Assembly: GCF_003945595.2 (NCBI RefSeq)
Contig: NW_024104140.1
Location: 992,001-1,056,000 of the forward strand
Direction of reading: 5' to 3'
Length of the DNA: 64,000 bases
Source of the DNA: Pipra filicauda
Taxonomy: Eukaryota; Chordata; Aves; Passeriformes; Pipridae
Positions within the stretch are counted from its first letter, which is position 1. Each line of letters begins with the position of its first letter. Below, piece by piece: positions 37,930 to 52,129 of the stretch. Under the pieces are notes generated by a model. The model was not told where the DNA came from. It made no database searches and saw only the letters and a program-made list of their open reading frames with translations. Position numbers and translations under genes: made by a program.

Positions 37930-38690
37930 AGAAGAGAGGAGTGAGAATTGTGAGAGGAACAACTCTGCAGACACCACTGACGGTGGAGAAGGAGGGGGAG
38001 GAGGTGCTTTAGGCACTGGAGCACATTCCCCTGCAGCCCGTGGCACAGACCATGGTGGAGCAGGTGTTCCCCTGCAGCCCATGGAGGTCCATGGAGAGAT
38101 TCAGCTGCAGCCCATGGAGGAGCCCACACCAGAGACATGGATGCCCAAAGGAGGCTGTGACCCCATGGGAAAGCCATGCTGGAGCTGGGTCCTGGAAGGA
38201 ACCTGCAGACCCTTGGGGAGAGGAGCCCACACTGGAGCAGGTTTGCTGGTAAGACTTTTGACCCTGTGGAGGATCCACACTGGAGCAGAAGGACTCCTCT
38301 CCCTGAGGAAGAAGCACTACCAGAAATAACATGATGAACTGATCATAACCCCCATTCTTCATCTCCCTGCGCTCCTGGGGGGAGGAGGAAGGGCACTGGG
38401 AATAAAGTTTAGCCCAACAAGGAAGGAGGGGTGGGGAGAAGGTGTTTTTAGGATTTATTTTACATGTTATCCTGCTCAGATTTTGACTGGTAATAAGTGC
38501 AACTAGTTTTCCCAAGTCAAGTCCATTTTGCCTGTGATGGTAATTGGTGTGTGACCTCTCCCTGTCGTTATCACAACCCTGAGCCTTTTGTTATTTTCTC
38601 TCTCCCCCTGTCCAGTTGTGGGAGGAAGTGATAGAGTGGCTTTGGTGGGCACCTGGCATCCAGTCAGGGTCAACCCTTCACGGAGGTCCC
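37930..38690 (+). mobile_element. Avian ERVL-type LTR
   Basis: The sequence shows the recurring avian ERVL LTR wording: 'cccctgcagcccgtgg' and 'cagcccatggaggtcc' modules, several 'cacactggagcag' subrepeats, and 'aacccccattcttcatctcc'. It then has a purine-rich stretch with AATAAA (38401-38406), 'aagtcaagtccattttgcc' and 'ctctccctgtcgttatcaca', ending in 'tggcatccagtcagggtcaaccc'. It is oriented plus. Frames on both strands within it (for example 38009-38515) are products of the repeat modules, not genes. Exact ends are uncertain. I recognise the family from memory of bird repeats; a RepeatMasker search with an avian library would name it. Confidence 0.75.
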
Positions 38691-41190
38691 ACTGTTTGAT
38701 GAGGAATAGGGTAACGCAGGTGCATTGCTATTCCACTTTAGGGCACAGGCTATGGTAGCTGGAAACCTCCTTCAGGGGTAAGATTTGCGTAAGGCCCCTC
38801 ATTGAGGCTGGCAAGCAGGTGCAACAGTTGCAGCTAACAACCTGTTTCATATTCCTTTCAGTTGGGCCCCACAGCTAAGGGCCATGGACGACCAAGCTGT
38901 TTGATATCCTGCTCCCTATGGAAACTGGACCTGTTTTACCAGGAAAAAACTTGCTTGATTAAAGAAAACAAAGAAACAAAAAACAACCAGTAAGTGATGG
39001 ACATTCAATCCCAGACATATCTGGTGCAGAGCTGCTGCTGTGTGTGGGTTATGTGATTCTGCAGCTACAGGTGCACAGGAGCTGCCAGGTCAGAGCACAG
39101 CTGGAGTCCTTTTAACTCAGCAGTACGGCTCAGAGAATGGCTGACTCCAGGTGTGTCCACAGATTACTAAAAGCTGCAAGGTGATGGGTAGAAATGATGT
39201 GCTCTGGCTGCCCTACTTGTCTTCTCTTGCATCTCCTGGTCTGGGTTACTCTATACCTGAAGAGTGATCTTTGAGATGCCCCCCAAAACTCACCCGTTAT
39301 GATGCGTTACACAAATCATGGGACATGACACATATCCAGGGATCTGTGACTAGCCTTTGCAACTTGGAATCTCAGGAATCAAGCCTCCACACCTGCCCAA
39401 CTTGCAGACCACAGGCTGACAGTAGGGAACAGCCTCCCGCCATCCAACCACGTCCCTGGTTCATCCAACCAATGTACCCATCACTTACAGTCATTAACTC
39501 TCCACCTGCAGCAGGGTCTTTCTGGGACTGATATTTGAGGGCTGTAGCAAGAATGATGAAGGTATGAATTTCGGATTCGGCAGAGTGGCTCAGATGATGA
39601 AATACATCTGCCCAAGCGTTCCAAAATCCTGTCATTTATACTTTCTGACCTAATTTACTGTTGGTGGGGGGAAACCCAATGCAATTTGCCTGTCATATCT
39701 TCTGCATTGCTAACTCACACCAGAGAAAGGGAAAACTCAAAAATTACTTTAATGCAGCCAGCTGCAGGTGAAACAGAAAGTAACCAGCCCACATCAGGAC
39801 AAGTGAGAGAGGTTCACAGCTTTTGTGTGTCACCTGCTACTTGACTTCAGGCAACTCATGCTATTGCCAGATCTACCTGAAAGGCGTATGCCAGAACCTC
39901 AGTCACCCAGGCTGAAGGAAAAGAAATAGTCTGCTGCAAAAGCACCACTGGGCCTTTGCCTCACTCAGTCCGGAATATGTGCAGCGCCCACGAATAAACT
40001 ATGTTATTTAGTTGCTGTTCTACATTAGGACACTGGTTTTGGAAGCTGTGTAAGGGCCATGTCTGTTTCACTCTTGCAAGGAACCCGGAGGCAGTGACGG
40101 AGGAGAAAGGGATCATCTCAGAAGAAAAAAACCCTGATCACAAGCCTGCAAGTTATTCAACCAGTACAAAGCAGCCAAACTTTACTCCATACCCTGTGGA
40201 TAACAAAGCACAATCAGTCTCAACTATCTCCTCCCTGAGCACTTCTGGAGGCACCATTCTGAGGCACTTAAAGCCAGAGGAACTCAAAGCTTAAAGAGAA
40301 CAAGGAGACTGGTTCCTACACCACATCTTCAAAACACTTTTCCATGGAACTATGCTCTGAAGTTCAAATTGATGTAAAAAATTAACAATACCCCCAAACA
40401 TCTCTCAAATCATTAAAGGCTCTCATCATCTTGTTGTCTGCAATTAATCTGAAAAGCATCAAGACTATTGCAGTAGTGCTACAGACTCTCACAGGAAGAA
40501 ATCTGTCTTGAGTAGAGCAGAAATCTGCAAAGAATGGTCTGACTAGGACATGTGAAACACGGCCTGCAGCCATGCACAACACAGAGATTAAAGAGCATCA
40601 AGTAACTCCCAGAGCACTGGAGGATGCACAGTTGACACTTAGAAGTCACAGCAATCACACACCAAGCTGATTATGTGTCCTTAAACCCTAAGTGCCAACA
40701 TACAACAGCCTGAACTACGGTGTGCTCACAGCTTCCTTCTCTGCTCTTCCCACCCCTCCAACTTTGTCGTGTTTCTGAAATCCTAGCATTCCTATCCTAA
40801 ACCAGAACAAAATGTTCTCTCTACTGTGTCCTCAGTGCCAGATCTGGAACCCATGCACTCTAGAGAATGGTCAGGGTCCAGCTGTGTGCCAGCATGTGAG
40901 CTGGCGTAGCCAACGCCACCAGCACTGCCGAGTTTCTCAGCTCTCACTCGAAATTGGCATCCTTGGAGCATTCTTGGTGGGGCTTGGCACTCAGTCCATC
41001 CCATCATCACTGCTTTGGAAGGATGTATCCGGAAGGCAGGGCTCCCTTCCCAGGGCAGGGGAGCTTTCAGAAGTGTTTTTAGCACGTGGTGATGTTTACT
41101 GAGTAGCTCTCCTTCGGGAATACGCCAAGATGTATCAATGTGCACAAGAGTGATCGTGGGAAAGAAAAAGAATTGCCTTATTTCAACAGA
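38691..41190. other. Intergenic region without recognised genes
   Basis: About 2.5 kb after the LTR. The first few hundred bases could be internal ERV sequence, but no gag, pol or env motif is visible. No other feature is supported. Confidence 0.4.
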
Positions 41191-44100
41191 TTTATTCCAG
41201 ATGTGGGTCAGAACAGTTTAACTGGAAAAAAGGTTTTTCTGTTGAAACAGAAAAGTCAAGACATGGGTAACTGGAGTCCTGTTCCACAGGGCTGACAACT
41301 CCAGTCAGCTTTTCTTAGTAAGAGCCTGAAATCTGATATCACCAGAGTTGGTGGTGATATCGGTCTCTTATCCAATTTTGCCACTTTTAAAGGTTTACTT
41401 TTTGACTTGCAACTGTTCTAGCACATAGGGAAGTTACCCCAAAGAGCAGCATTCTTACAAGAAGAAATTCTTCCCTCCCTGCACTTCAAAATGCTGACAC
41501 AATCAAAAGAAGCAGTGTATTAAACATGATTTTAAAATATTTTTTAAAAGCCCAGATCAAAAAATTCTTCTTGGATTTTCCAACACAATGTCAACTATGT
41601 CTTAAGCTAACTTCAGATTTCTTGCTAAAATAATAAAAAACACAGCCAAAAATATGAATATAAAGCAATTTTAATTTTCCTCTAGATATTTATATCAAAG
41701 AAATAATACTCATGTCCAAGTACTGTACATACAATATCTTCCTTATAAACTCTTTAGTTTAAAACACATGTACAAAATTGCACATTGCAGTTTGCAAAAA
41801 ATCATAAATACCTTTTGCATGTAAACAATTCCAGCACAAGGATCAATGTTATACATTCCAAAATGTCTAAGTGTCTGTTCACAAACAAAAACAAACAAAA
41901 CCCCTACTGTGATCTCCATAAAGGTTCTAATGTTACAAATCAATCATTAACAGATTTCTAACTGATGTACTACACACAGGGATACATAAATGAGCACAAG
42001 GCAAGTCGCCTTTTAGTCATAAGTACTTAAGACAGAGGCTTGGAATACAATCCTCCTGCCATTTAAACCCACGTTATCCATCCCACAGTATTTAGTGGTA
42101 GCAGCACTGAGTTAATTTTTCCAAGATTGCCAATTGCAGTATGCCTTACTTTTAATTCCTAAACAAGTTGGCTACCACTGAACAGTAGGAATTTGAAAAT
42201 TATTGTAAACACAGTTATCATCATTGTATATTCAGTAAGTTACAGTATTCTCCTAAGCACATCACTAAATTAAGAAAAAGTTTTACATTTAAACAAGTGC
42301 AAGATGCCAATATTGTCCACTTTGTCTCAGAAATAAGTATTTTTAATATAATACTACACAGTTTGCAAAAGTAACGTAAAAAAATTACTATGGACATAAT
42401 CCTCAGTTGTATACTATTAAGCCCTGTAGCTTTTTTACATTAAAAAAAAAAATCACCACATCAGAAAAAAAGGTCTCAGAAGTGTTCTTGAAAATCTCTC
42501 CTGACCAAATCCAGCAAATGAGTAGCTACTAAATTTTGTTTCGCTATTATCTCCATCTGTGTGCAATGTCCTTGCTAGCACACCTGACTGAAGACTTCCC
42601 AAGATTAATCAGGTATAAAAAGATCTATTGTATCCGAATGAAGGTTATTTGTTTTGTTGTCTGTTTTGGGTTGCTTTTGTGGTTTTTGTTTGGTTGGTTG
42701 GTCTTTTAAATCTATTCACATGCTGTAATCTTATAATATTCTTCCAAAAGCAGAGATTTTTAAAGGGTTTCTCAGAGGCTTCCTCTGTGCCAGCTAATTT
42801 AATAAGGCAGAATAAGAAGGTTCACATAAACCCAACTTGCAAAAACCCAGGAAAAGATGCAGGCAGACACCCACCCCCCAGCTTCCAGCAAGTAAGCTGC
42901 TGGAAGAGCAAAGCCAAATCTGAACTGCTCTGCCTCCACCTTTCATTTCGAACAGCTACCCTGAAGAAGAAAGTTTCAGCGCCACGCCTTCATGCCACTA
43001 TGAAGAACCAGTTTGGATAGAAGAGCTGTAGAAGTGGCAGTTTGCTCACACTTCTCCTTTTGGACAAAAAGAGAGCTTGGAGATGCTTGTCGTGATGCAG
43101 CAGGGAGGGGCCTCTTTGCATTTTCAGGAAATCACTTGGTCTGTTAATTGTCATGTGGCACAAATCCCAGTGAGGACGACAGAACTTGCACGACACCAGC
43201 AGCAGCCCCAGCTCACAATATTGCAAGGTGTTGTGATTATAGTACTGCAGACCATTAAGTGTTTTCTGCATCATGGAAGGTCAGCAAGAACCAGAAAACA
43301 CCAAGCATTTTCGAAGCTGGGTCACTGCCCAAGAGCTCTCTCCTCCTTTATTTCATGGAAGCTAGTTGCTCTGTTCAACTGAGCAGAAAGACACACTGCT
43401 CAAAGAAGGATGGATTTCAGGTTGCACCTAACCAGAGCTCCTCCTTTTTCAGGGGTTCTATTTTGAGTCATACAAACATGCCACCTCGAACACCACACAG
43501 CAAGGGAACATGTGCAGTCTCCTAAACCTCAGAGAGATTTTTCAGTCTAGGCAGAAACTGCAGGAACAACAAGCCAGCTTTATATGAGCCACTCCAGAAA
43601 AGAGAAACTGCCCTGGAAGGATGTTGTACTCCACATATGGAAAAACACAGAAAGCTGAAAAGCTACTTCACCAAAGACTTATTCAGCAATACAAACCCAG
43701 CCACCTTTCCTGGTAAGTCCCTACATAGGGAGCCTAAAAATTACCTCCAGACATAATAAACGAGAGCTAATCAAACAGATCTGAGTTTTAAGGCCCAGGA
43801 GGCTCAGGGCCTTTCACAGCAGAATAGCCCTGATACTGCCCTCTCTTAACAACTCTACCCTTCTCTCCTCGTGACCTTAAGAAGCCAGTAAACCCATTCC
43901 TTATTAAAAAGACTGGGAGTGGCAAAAATCAGTGGCCAAATTTTGGTGGGTGAGAGGCCTATGCAGACTTGCCGATCATTCTCTATTTAAAAGGCAGGAA
44001 TTGCACAATACCATATTGCAACAGTTATTCACTTCCCTTTGTACCGTACAAAGTAGCAAAGTGCAACTAAAGCAAAATCAGTGTTTGGATTGACGGCTCA

Positions 44101-44210
44101 GATGTTAGAACTGCGCTAAGTGTCTCTGTAATTAACAGCACTTTGCAACAAAGCAAAACAATTCTCCAAGATTTACCTGTGTTGGGCCTTTCCTTCCAGG
44201 TTTAGGTTTG

Positions 44211-44323
44211 TTTTGGTGGTTTTTTTTGTTTTTTGTTTTTTTTTTTTCTTTGTTTCGGTTTGGTCCTGTTGGTTTTTCTTTTCCTCGGGGAGGTGGAGAG
44301 GAGGAAGGATGTGGGGGGGGGGG
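44211..44323. repeat. T-rich low-complexity tract ending in a G-run
   Basis: Poly-T broken by single G residues (44219-44250), followed by a purine-rich segment ending in an uninterrupted run of G around 44311-44321. Confidence 0.85.
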
Positions 44324-45560
44324 AGCCGGGAGAGTTAACGAAGCCTGAATATCTAATCTGTTACATTCAGAGGAATGCTCAAGGGGCTTGCAAGAACTTG
44401 TTTTGCTACACGTTGAGCAACACCACATGGCAAAGCCTTGAAATTAGAGCAAATGCTTGAAGAGAGGGCGTAGCTGCCTTTTGGAGCTCGTCCTTCACGG
44501 GCCGCATTTTATTAGAGAGCAGAGCTTTGCATCATCAGTCAGCATTCAGAGCTGGGCTTTACTTGATGACATTTCAGCATGGTGGTTGCTATGGCTTTAA
44601 ACAAATAAGGCTAAGTGTGAAATCACCAGTCACCAGGCCAAACAGGGAGGGGCACAGTTTCCAAAGAAGATAAGTAACTTAAGCACTAATAACTAAACAA
44701 AGTAACTTAAAAAGCATTCTGAAGAGCAAGCTTAATTATCTGGCACTTAAACATACAATAAGTATTACCATTATATACTGTTTCAGAGATAAATACTATT
44801 TCTTCCTTGGATTCCTTTTTTTTTTTTCCTCACTGTTGCTGATTCCTCCAATTAGCATCTCTAACTATTATCAATAGGGAAAGGAATAAAGAAGTAAACT
44901 TTATTAGACACTTTTGGCCTGCTGGGAAAGTGATATCATACCACAAAAATACCACAGACATATCAGCTTGTGCTGTGATTTCACTAGGGTGTACACAAAG
45001 ACTTTCAAAAATCACAAGGATTTACAATACCATTCTAGTAACTGGTAGAAAATGGTTTGAACTGGTAATGACACTTAGGCTGTATTTTAGGAATTCTCAA
45101 TTCTGAAGGTGTCATCTAGCAGACTTGTAAATAGGTGTCCTAGCTACTAATGGCCATAGCTTATGTGACATATTATATATAACAAGAATATTTAATTTCC
45201 CAATTATTGGTTAGCATTTTCTCGCTATTTCTGTCACCCTACCAACAAGAATATTAAAAGACAGAATGGTAAGAGTTGGAAAAAAACAAGCGTTCAACCT
45301 CTGAACAAGAGTTCAACCTACTCATGAAGAAGGGCAATTTTTATTTCAGTATCTTCTACTGCTATCTTTCCATAGCAGTTACTAGGGAAAAAGGAGGGTA
45401 TCCTAAACACATTCTCTGGAACAGTGCACTAACTTTATTCTACGCCACCTCATTGCTTATGTCCTGCATAAGGAAAATCAAGAAATTTATGAAAGAGAGG
45501 TATGGGAAAGATTGTCAAGTTCAATGTGTTATCTTTCAAACTGCTCAGCATGTACCAGAA

Positions 45561-45561
45561 T

Positions 45562-45592
<31 letters not shown>

Positions 45593-45595
45593 TTT
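45561..45595. repeat. (TTTA)n tetranucleotide microsatellite
   Basis: About nine perfect tandem TTTA units. Confidence 0.95.
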
Positions 45596-48500
45596 GTAAG
45601 ACTTAATTTTTAAAGGTCAATTTTCCATATGAGGCAGGAGGGACACACATCCCTGAGGGCAGCGGGATGCTTTCTGAAGAGCACAAGAAAATGATACCAA
45701 ACAGCTCCTCAGAGTTCAAGTTACTGGTCATGATTTTTAATATGTTCAGGATCCAATGAGAAGCCTGACTGTTAACAGCCTCAGCTTTCTCCATCTATCA
45801 CAGCAGTAATACCACAATTGCACAGTTGCCACTGAATGTAATGGAACAGTTGCAAGAGATGCTTCAAGGTACTAAGCAGAAAGGTTTTAAAATTTATTTA
45901 AATAGATTTTGAGGGAAGAGTAAAGTAGGACTTAATCTAGAAAAGTAACTGAACTTGCAAAACCAAAACAAACAGACTGCAACCAAAGACTTTTTTTTTT
46001 TTCCCTTGGGATGGGATGGAGGGTCTGTTACTGATCTCCAGTGACACAGCTCTCCGGACTGTATGGACCTTATTTAGGTGGCTTACAATTCCACCCATAA
46101 CTAGGTCTTAACCAGTAAGTAACAGTAGTAGTAAATCTTATCAGCAGTGTGCTAAATATCAGAATCCAGCAGTGTATTAGTGCACAGTGAACTGGTCATA
46201 TCTATTATCTCCATGTTAGCAAGGCTTCATACCCAACCATCACTTCAAAGCATTCCTACAGAAACTATAATTCTTTCAGGAAAGCCATTTAGCCAGAATA
46301 TATACTCCTTGAACTATTGCAGACTATGTTTGTTACTAGCACTAGAAACTCAGAGCAAAACTCAATTTACAGCTAGCTACACTATGGATACAGACTTTTT
46401 GATAGTGCACAAAAAAGCAAATGGCAGATAGGTAATTTTTCAGGGCGACTCCCTTACAAACGTTATTTATAATAACCGTCCCTTCACTTTATAGTAAACT
46501 ACTACACACAAACTGCAGCACTTCAGAAAACATTAAGGCTAAATGTGACTTCAAAATTATCTTTTTGTGTTAACTTAGCATTGCAAGATTTGACAGTCCT
46601 CTGATATGACTGGAAATCTAAAAAAAAAAAAAAAAAAATCACGTTGTAATCACAGACAGAAATGCAGCTTAGTTTTCTTCTGGAACAACTCGACCACAAC
46701 AAAAGAATATGAAAACCCCCATCGTGTACTGCTGCAGCTAAGGAAAATCACAGTTCCTTTATGTGGCCATGCCTTTCTCTATGCATGCTGGTATCCATGC
46801 ACAATGTCTTGACATGTGTTTGCAGGTGTCTGTGTGCTTCAGAAGAATTAGTTCATAAAGGTTGGATTTGCTGTTTCTTCAGTTAGTCCTCACTGACTTG
46901 AGAGGATACCACCCAAAGCAGAACTCCAGCACAAGAACTCATGTCCCCTGCAGACACAAGACCAAGATTCAGTGTTTTTACATCAGTATAACACTTTCGT
47001 CAAGACAACTCAACCAAAAGTTGCATTGATGTGAAGACAGAGATTCTAGCCTGGCTTCCTTCCTCTCCCCACCACTGTTTCCTCAGCAGGGCCCTGCAAA
47101 TGCAACTAGAGCAAGGCATTCTGATTGACCCATACGCAGCCAACTGTTTCAACATCCAAGCAGAGATCCGGTTTGTGACTATATTGAAAGCAAACCTTCA
47201 GGTATGCAATAGCTTAGGAAAATGTGCTTCCAGACTTAAGCAAGCAGCAAGGATCAATGCCTGCAGCAAGGCAAGGGGATGGAGTCTCTGAAAGTTGCTC
47301 TTGTTACGAATTATGTGTATACATTTCTAGGCCCTTTTAGCAACACACAGACAAGAGCAGTAGGGTCTCCACTGTGCACTCACTGTTGTAGTGTTTCTCA
47401 GAAACCTACATTTAGCTTGTCACACATGACCACTTCGTGGAGAAGTTGCTTCTGTCCCACCTTCAAGTTACTGAGGAGAGAAGTTTCACAGCACAAACAG
47501 CTGCAAGCCACTTCATAGGATAAAAAGAGACAGATCTTTGAAACAGTGGACAGGAGTAATTACAAATTACTACAACCTCTTGTCTCTCATAATGTACCAT
47601 AATGGCCTGAGTCTCCATATATTCAGATTTAATTCATCAACACCTTCACAGTAAAGTTGCACCATGTGCAGCAAGATTAACAAGTTTCCTACAAACTTTA
47701 GATTCTGCACTTTGTCACAAGAACATTTATCATACTGCATCAGGTACAGTAAACCCTGCAACCCCACAGCAAGTGACTGTGGCATGAGAAGGATCAGCTA
47801 ACATTTGCATGATTATTATGCACTGTGAAAGCTTTCTGTCCAAGACTTTTTCTGCTGATAAAGGTTTGCCAAATGTTGAAAAAGTTGATTTACTGACAGA
47901 TTTTACTGTCTAACTCTGCTGGACTATGTGCAGTCACTGCACACAGTGCTGATCAAAAGAAGCAACCAACGAGTGTCAAAACAGACTGAGAACTCTTCAA
48001 AACTCATTCCTACAATAAAACTTCAAACAAAATACTGGAAAAATGGAAGTGGTTTTCTACAAATCAAATATGTAAAAGGATATGTCATACTCTAGTTTGT
48101 CTACTTGCTAAACATAGACACCAGGAGAATCAAGTAAGGAAAGGGCAAAATCATCCAGCAGCAGCTACAGCTGCACATATGAATAAACAAAAATGTAACG
48201 CATCGCTTTTTCTTTTTTAACTTGCACTCCAGAAGCAGGACACATAAAATGTGTTGAAGAATGACTTATGAAGAATGAAGAATTAGATGGTGTTTTTTTT
48301 TTTCTTGCATATTAATCTCAGATATAGAAAACTTTTCTCTAAGAAGCTGCTAGATTCCAATAGCCAAGACTCTGGTAATGGCAGCCAAGACACTATTTTC
48401 AGCACAACTAGTAATTCAGACGTAGCATACATCTGTACTTCAACACCATCAAACAATACCATACAGTACTCTGGAAAGCATCAATGAGCTATATAACTGA

Positions 48501-51500
48501 TTGAAAATTAGTTGCCAAATGAATTTCCACTTTAGGAGCTGCAAACAGCAGAATGCCTCAGGGCTTAACTTGGGGAGATCACTCCTTTGTCAAAGGTGAA
48601 ACAGACACAGTCAATCAGATATTTAAATGAACAAAGGATGCCTCATGACTATTCCTTCAGTAAAGACATAAATACAAACCAAGACAATGGAGAATTGTGG
48701 TAAGGTCAGCAGTGACTACTGACATGCAGTGAAGAGTCCAAATCTGTAGAGATATTTAGATCTTGTAAGATCATCAATGGCTCATGACAGAAATCATCGC
48801 TATCACCACCAGAATTACTCCTCTCCATGCTCAGGACTTACTACCCCCAAACACCTACACTTTTCAAAGTGTGCAAAGTACTTGTGTTTTGGGAATTGGT
48901 CTCTAAGCATGACAAATGGGCTTGACCTGGAGCCACAGTGAAAGTCGTAAGAACCCCTCGCTGACCACCCGGACCTATCTGGAGACCTTGTGATACTGAC
49001 AGACTTCACTACCTGTTCTATGCTGTAGACCAAACCAACCACGTTTCTTAGCAATGCCATCACTTGAGGCAGTCCTGGCAGAGTACTTTCCTTGTACTCA
49101 CAGCAAGTGGGGGCATATCTGACAGGAGCTCCACCCTCTGCCCAAGGAAGGGGTGAACAAGACTTCCCTTACCAAAACCATTCCTCCTCCTCCTCCTCCT
49201 CCCCAAGACAGAAAAGATCTGATAACAATTCAAATAAACGAAAGCCATATATAAATCAAAGCTATTTTGCTGTAGCACCTAAATAAGAAGGCACTTTGCA
49301 TCTAAACCAAGACGTCAGCTAGCGAGATGTGCACAGAAGCAAGCATCCACCACCCGACACAGACAAAGGAAGAGACTGCGAAATCTCCAGAGTACAGATT
49401 ACACCTAGGGCAAAGAAACAAAGAGGGGTGTTTGTTTGTTACGGGGTCCACATCTGGAATGCAAAACCGGATCAGAAGGGCATCGGGGTAGCCTGCAAAT
49501 CAAGTCATGCAGCGAGAATCTTCGCAAGGACAAGCGAGTAGTGTGCACAAGTATAACAAAGCATGGTACTTTTGAAGGACGAAGGAAAATGCTAAAAAGT
49601 GCTAAGATTACAGTGAACATAAAGTGTTTTGTTTGGGGTTTTGTTTGTGAGGATTATTAGGGCCTTTTTTTTTTTTTTTTTCCCTTCACAGTGACACAGA
49701 GCCAACTTGCTGCCAGTTACTGAAAATGAGCTACATGGATAGAAATCATATAAACAGTCTGGAAATTTTTTTACCCAGTATCTATCTTTTAGCATCTCAC
49801 AGTGACCAAAGTTTTAGGCAGAAAATCAAAACCTACAAGAAATAGACATTCAGCCACAAACTGAAGAAAAAAGGCAGACAAAATAGAGAAGCCATATTGA
49901 AAGATTTAGGAACACTGCAGAGCCAGAAGTCTGCACTGATACATTTTAGAAGACAAGAACAATCAAGTATGACAGCTGCAGCAATTAAGCACTCCTGAGT
50001 CTTTTTATATTGGTTTAAACTGCTAGGTGCTTAGGCTTTCCACTCAAATATCTGCTATAGATAAAGTAACCTTTAGCAGAATCAATAGGGAAAAACAACC
50101 AACCACCCCAACACTATTCTCAAATTTTCATCATGTCAGTGTTAGATCCTCTGTCTTAGCCTAAATACCAGATAAAAGAAGGCATTTATGAAGGTAACCT
50201 GTCACTCTAAAGAACACATTTTTTTTTTCTTTTGGCAACCCTACTACCAGAATAGTAACCTCTGGCACAGAGCTAGAGCTGCAGGCCACACTAGTAGCCT
50301 CTCATCAGGGTAACAGGGCAGTTCTGTCAGCACTTCTACCACCTAACAGATGTCAGCTAGAACACAGAGCAGGCTATCGAAGAAGCCGCCACACGAGACC
50401 TTTGGGAGGCTGAGTGTGAGACTGCTCTTGCAGAAAGTTCAAACGGGAGCGAGGTAACGTGGGGTGGTTTCCAGCTTAAACACTACCATGCTGAGAAGGG
50501 GGAGCTCTTTACAACCCTCCTAGACTACAGCCCATTACAGCCCTGCCCGTGAGTGGGAATTGCAGTGATTTCTTGTGTCTTATGGATCCCCCACTTCCGC
50601 TTGCATATTGCTAATTTATTATGACCATAAATGATAAAATAAGAACAAGTACTGCACGGCTGCATTTGTCCTGTGTGCTACCACAAGAGCTTTACCTAGC
50701 CCTGCACTCATTTACAAATACAAGGACCAAAACAGCAGTGTAATTTTTTACGATTTTTTCCAGGATTCCTTAAAAAAAATCCACACCTTGCTACATCTAC
50801 AGTAAAGCATCTCACATCTCCCAGGCAGCATTGCCTCTCTCACTAGGGAAAGCATGTTAAGGGTGGGGGGAAAGAAAAATCTTTATCAGTTTCTCCAGTC
50901 TTGCAGCATCTTTGCAGATGGAGGGTGAGGACTACCAGAAAGTAAAAACCATATTTTTCGCCCCGTTATTATATAACAGGAAGTGCTACAGATTGCATGC
51001 TGTATGGTTCAGGATGCCCTTAAGAAGTCTTTAAACCTGTGCTAAGATCAAAATATTGTTTTATCTGCTCATTAGTAACTCTTATAGCAGAAGGTACTGT
51101 TACAGGCATCACTTCAACCACCGAAAAAGGCTCTGGTGACATGATTAAACAGTTATACAATGATTAATATGGCTTCTACCTAATTTGCATATGCATTAAG
51201 AAAAGAAATATCCTCAGAGCATCTCGGCTACAATAACACAATTACTATGCATTGTCATGTCATTTCGCACGTGCCAGGAACGACTATGCACTACGAGGAA
51301 AAGCTCATACACTTGATTGCTGCAGCTCAAATTTCTGAACAGATAGCACTCACGTATCCCCGATAAAAGCATGAAAAAATGTGAGTCTATCCCTCTCTTC
51401 TTGAATTTCAAATCATCAAGTGTAGCCTTCCGAAGAAGTTAAGAGGTGTTTACCAGCTCCTGAGTGGCTTTAAGGGATCTGAGCAATTGCTGTACACATA

Positions 51501-52123
51501 AAGATGTCTATGCCCCCTTGGCTCCTCACACAATTCCCCATTTTCACCAGCTGGCACAGACACATATCCCCACGTAAGATTTGCCTCTGAGTTAAAGCAG
51601 AGTTTTTAAGCACAGTTTCAACGAGGGGAGAGGGCCCCGCGCTGCAGCTGGATCTGCTCAGGAGAAGCCCTGCCCTCCCCCAGCGGCGGGGCCAGCCCGC
51701 GGCCTCTGCACCGAGGGGCTTCTGGTGGGGGTGACCGTCACACTCCGACAGACCCTTCCCACTGCACCACGCCTGTACAGGGCTCGGCAGCGCTGCGGTA
51801 GCGGCTATGCTCAAAATAAAAAGGTGCAGCAGAAGCAAGGTAGGCAGTGGTACCGAGCAAGGGACCTAAAGCTTTCAAAAACTTATTGAGGATTATGTCT
51901 AATCAGAGGAAACAGTTCCTTTGCTATACTCTCCTACTAGTAAATTCTTGACAAAGAAATAAATCACACCAATTCTTGCCAACCAGAAAAACATTTCACA
52001 TTCTAGTGCTCTTTCTGTCTCTAGAGTATTGCAGAAAGTTTCTTTAGAACAAAGTAGACCAAGAAGCAAGATACACAGATTTCTACTGAAAAATAAATCT
52101 ACTTCTCCATAATATTTCTGTGA

Positions 52124-52129
52124 TTTATT
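52124..52129 (-). terminator. Candidate polyadenylation signal of the Jun-like gene
   Basis: TTTATT on the plus strand is AATAAA on the minus strand. It is the first canonical hexamer I find downstream of the Jun-like stop codon (53111). Its use would give a 3' UTR of about 1 kb, similar to that of vertebrate JUN mRNAs. Confidence 0.45.

Larger units (their letters stand above)
41191..52123. other. AT-rich, CR1-free intergenic block downstream of the Jun-like gene
   Basis: About 11 kb with no coding exon that I recognise and no visible CR1 or LTR, unlike the flanks. It contains a (TTTA)n array (45561-45595), a T-rich tract with a G-run (44219-44323), a (TCC)n stretch (49184-49203) and several poly-A/T tracts. 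A minus-strand AATAAA lies at its left end (41191-41196). It may simply be intergenic, or may hold a very long 3' UTR or a non-coding transcript on the minus strand. Confidence 0.4.

Noticed and set aside
38009..38515. A 168-codon minus-strand frame with repeated Trp/Leu/His-rich peptide
   Set aside because: It is antisense translation of the LTR's 'cctgcagcccatgg' modules.
41335..41361. Perfect 10-bp inverted repeat (GATATCACCA / TGGTGATATC) with a 7-nt loop
   Set aside because: About one such hairpin is expected by chance in a 64-kb window, and there is no supporting context.
51470..51838. A 122-codon minus-strand frame starting with a hydrophobic leader-like segment
   Set aside because: It resembles a signal peptide only superficially. 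The remainder has no recognisable domain and there is no CpG island or splice context of its own.
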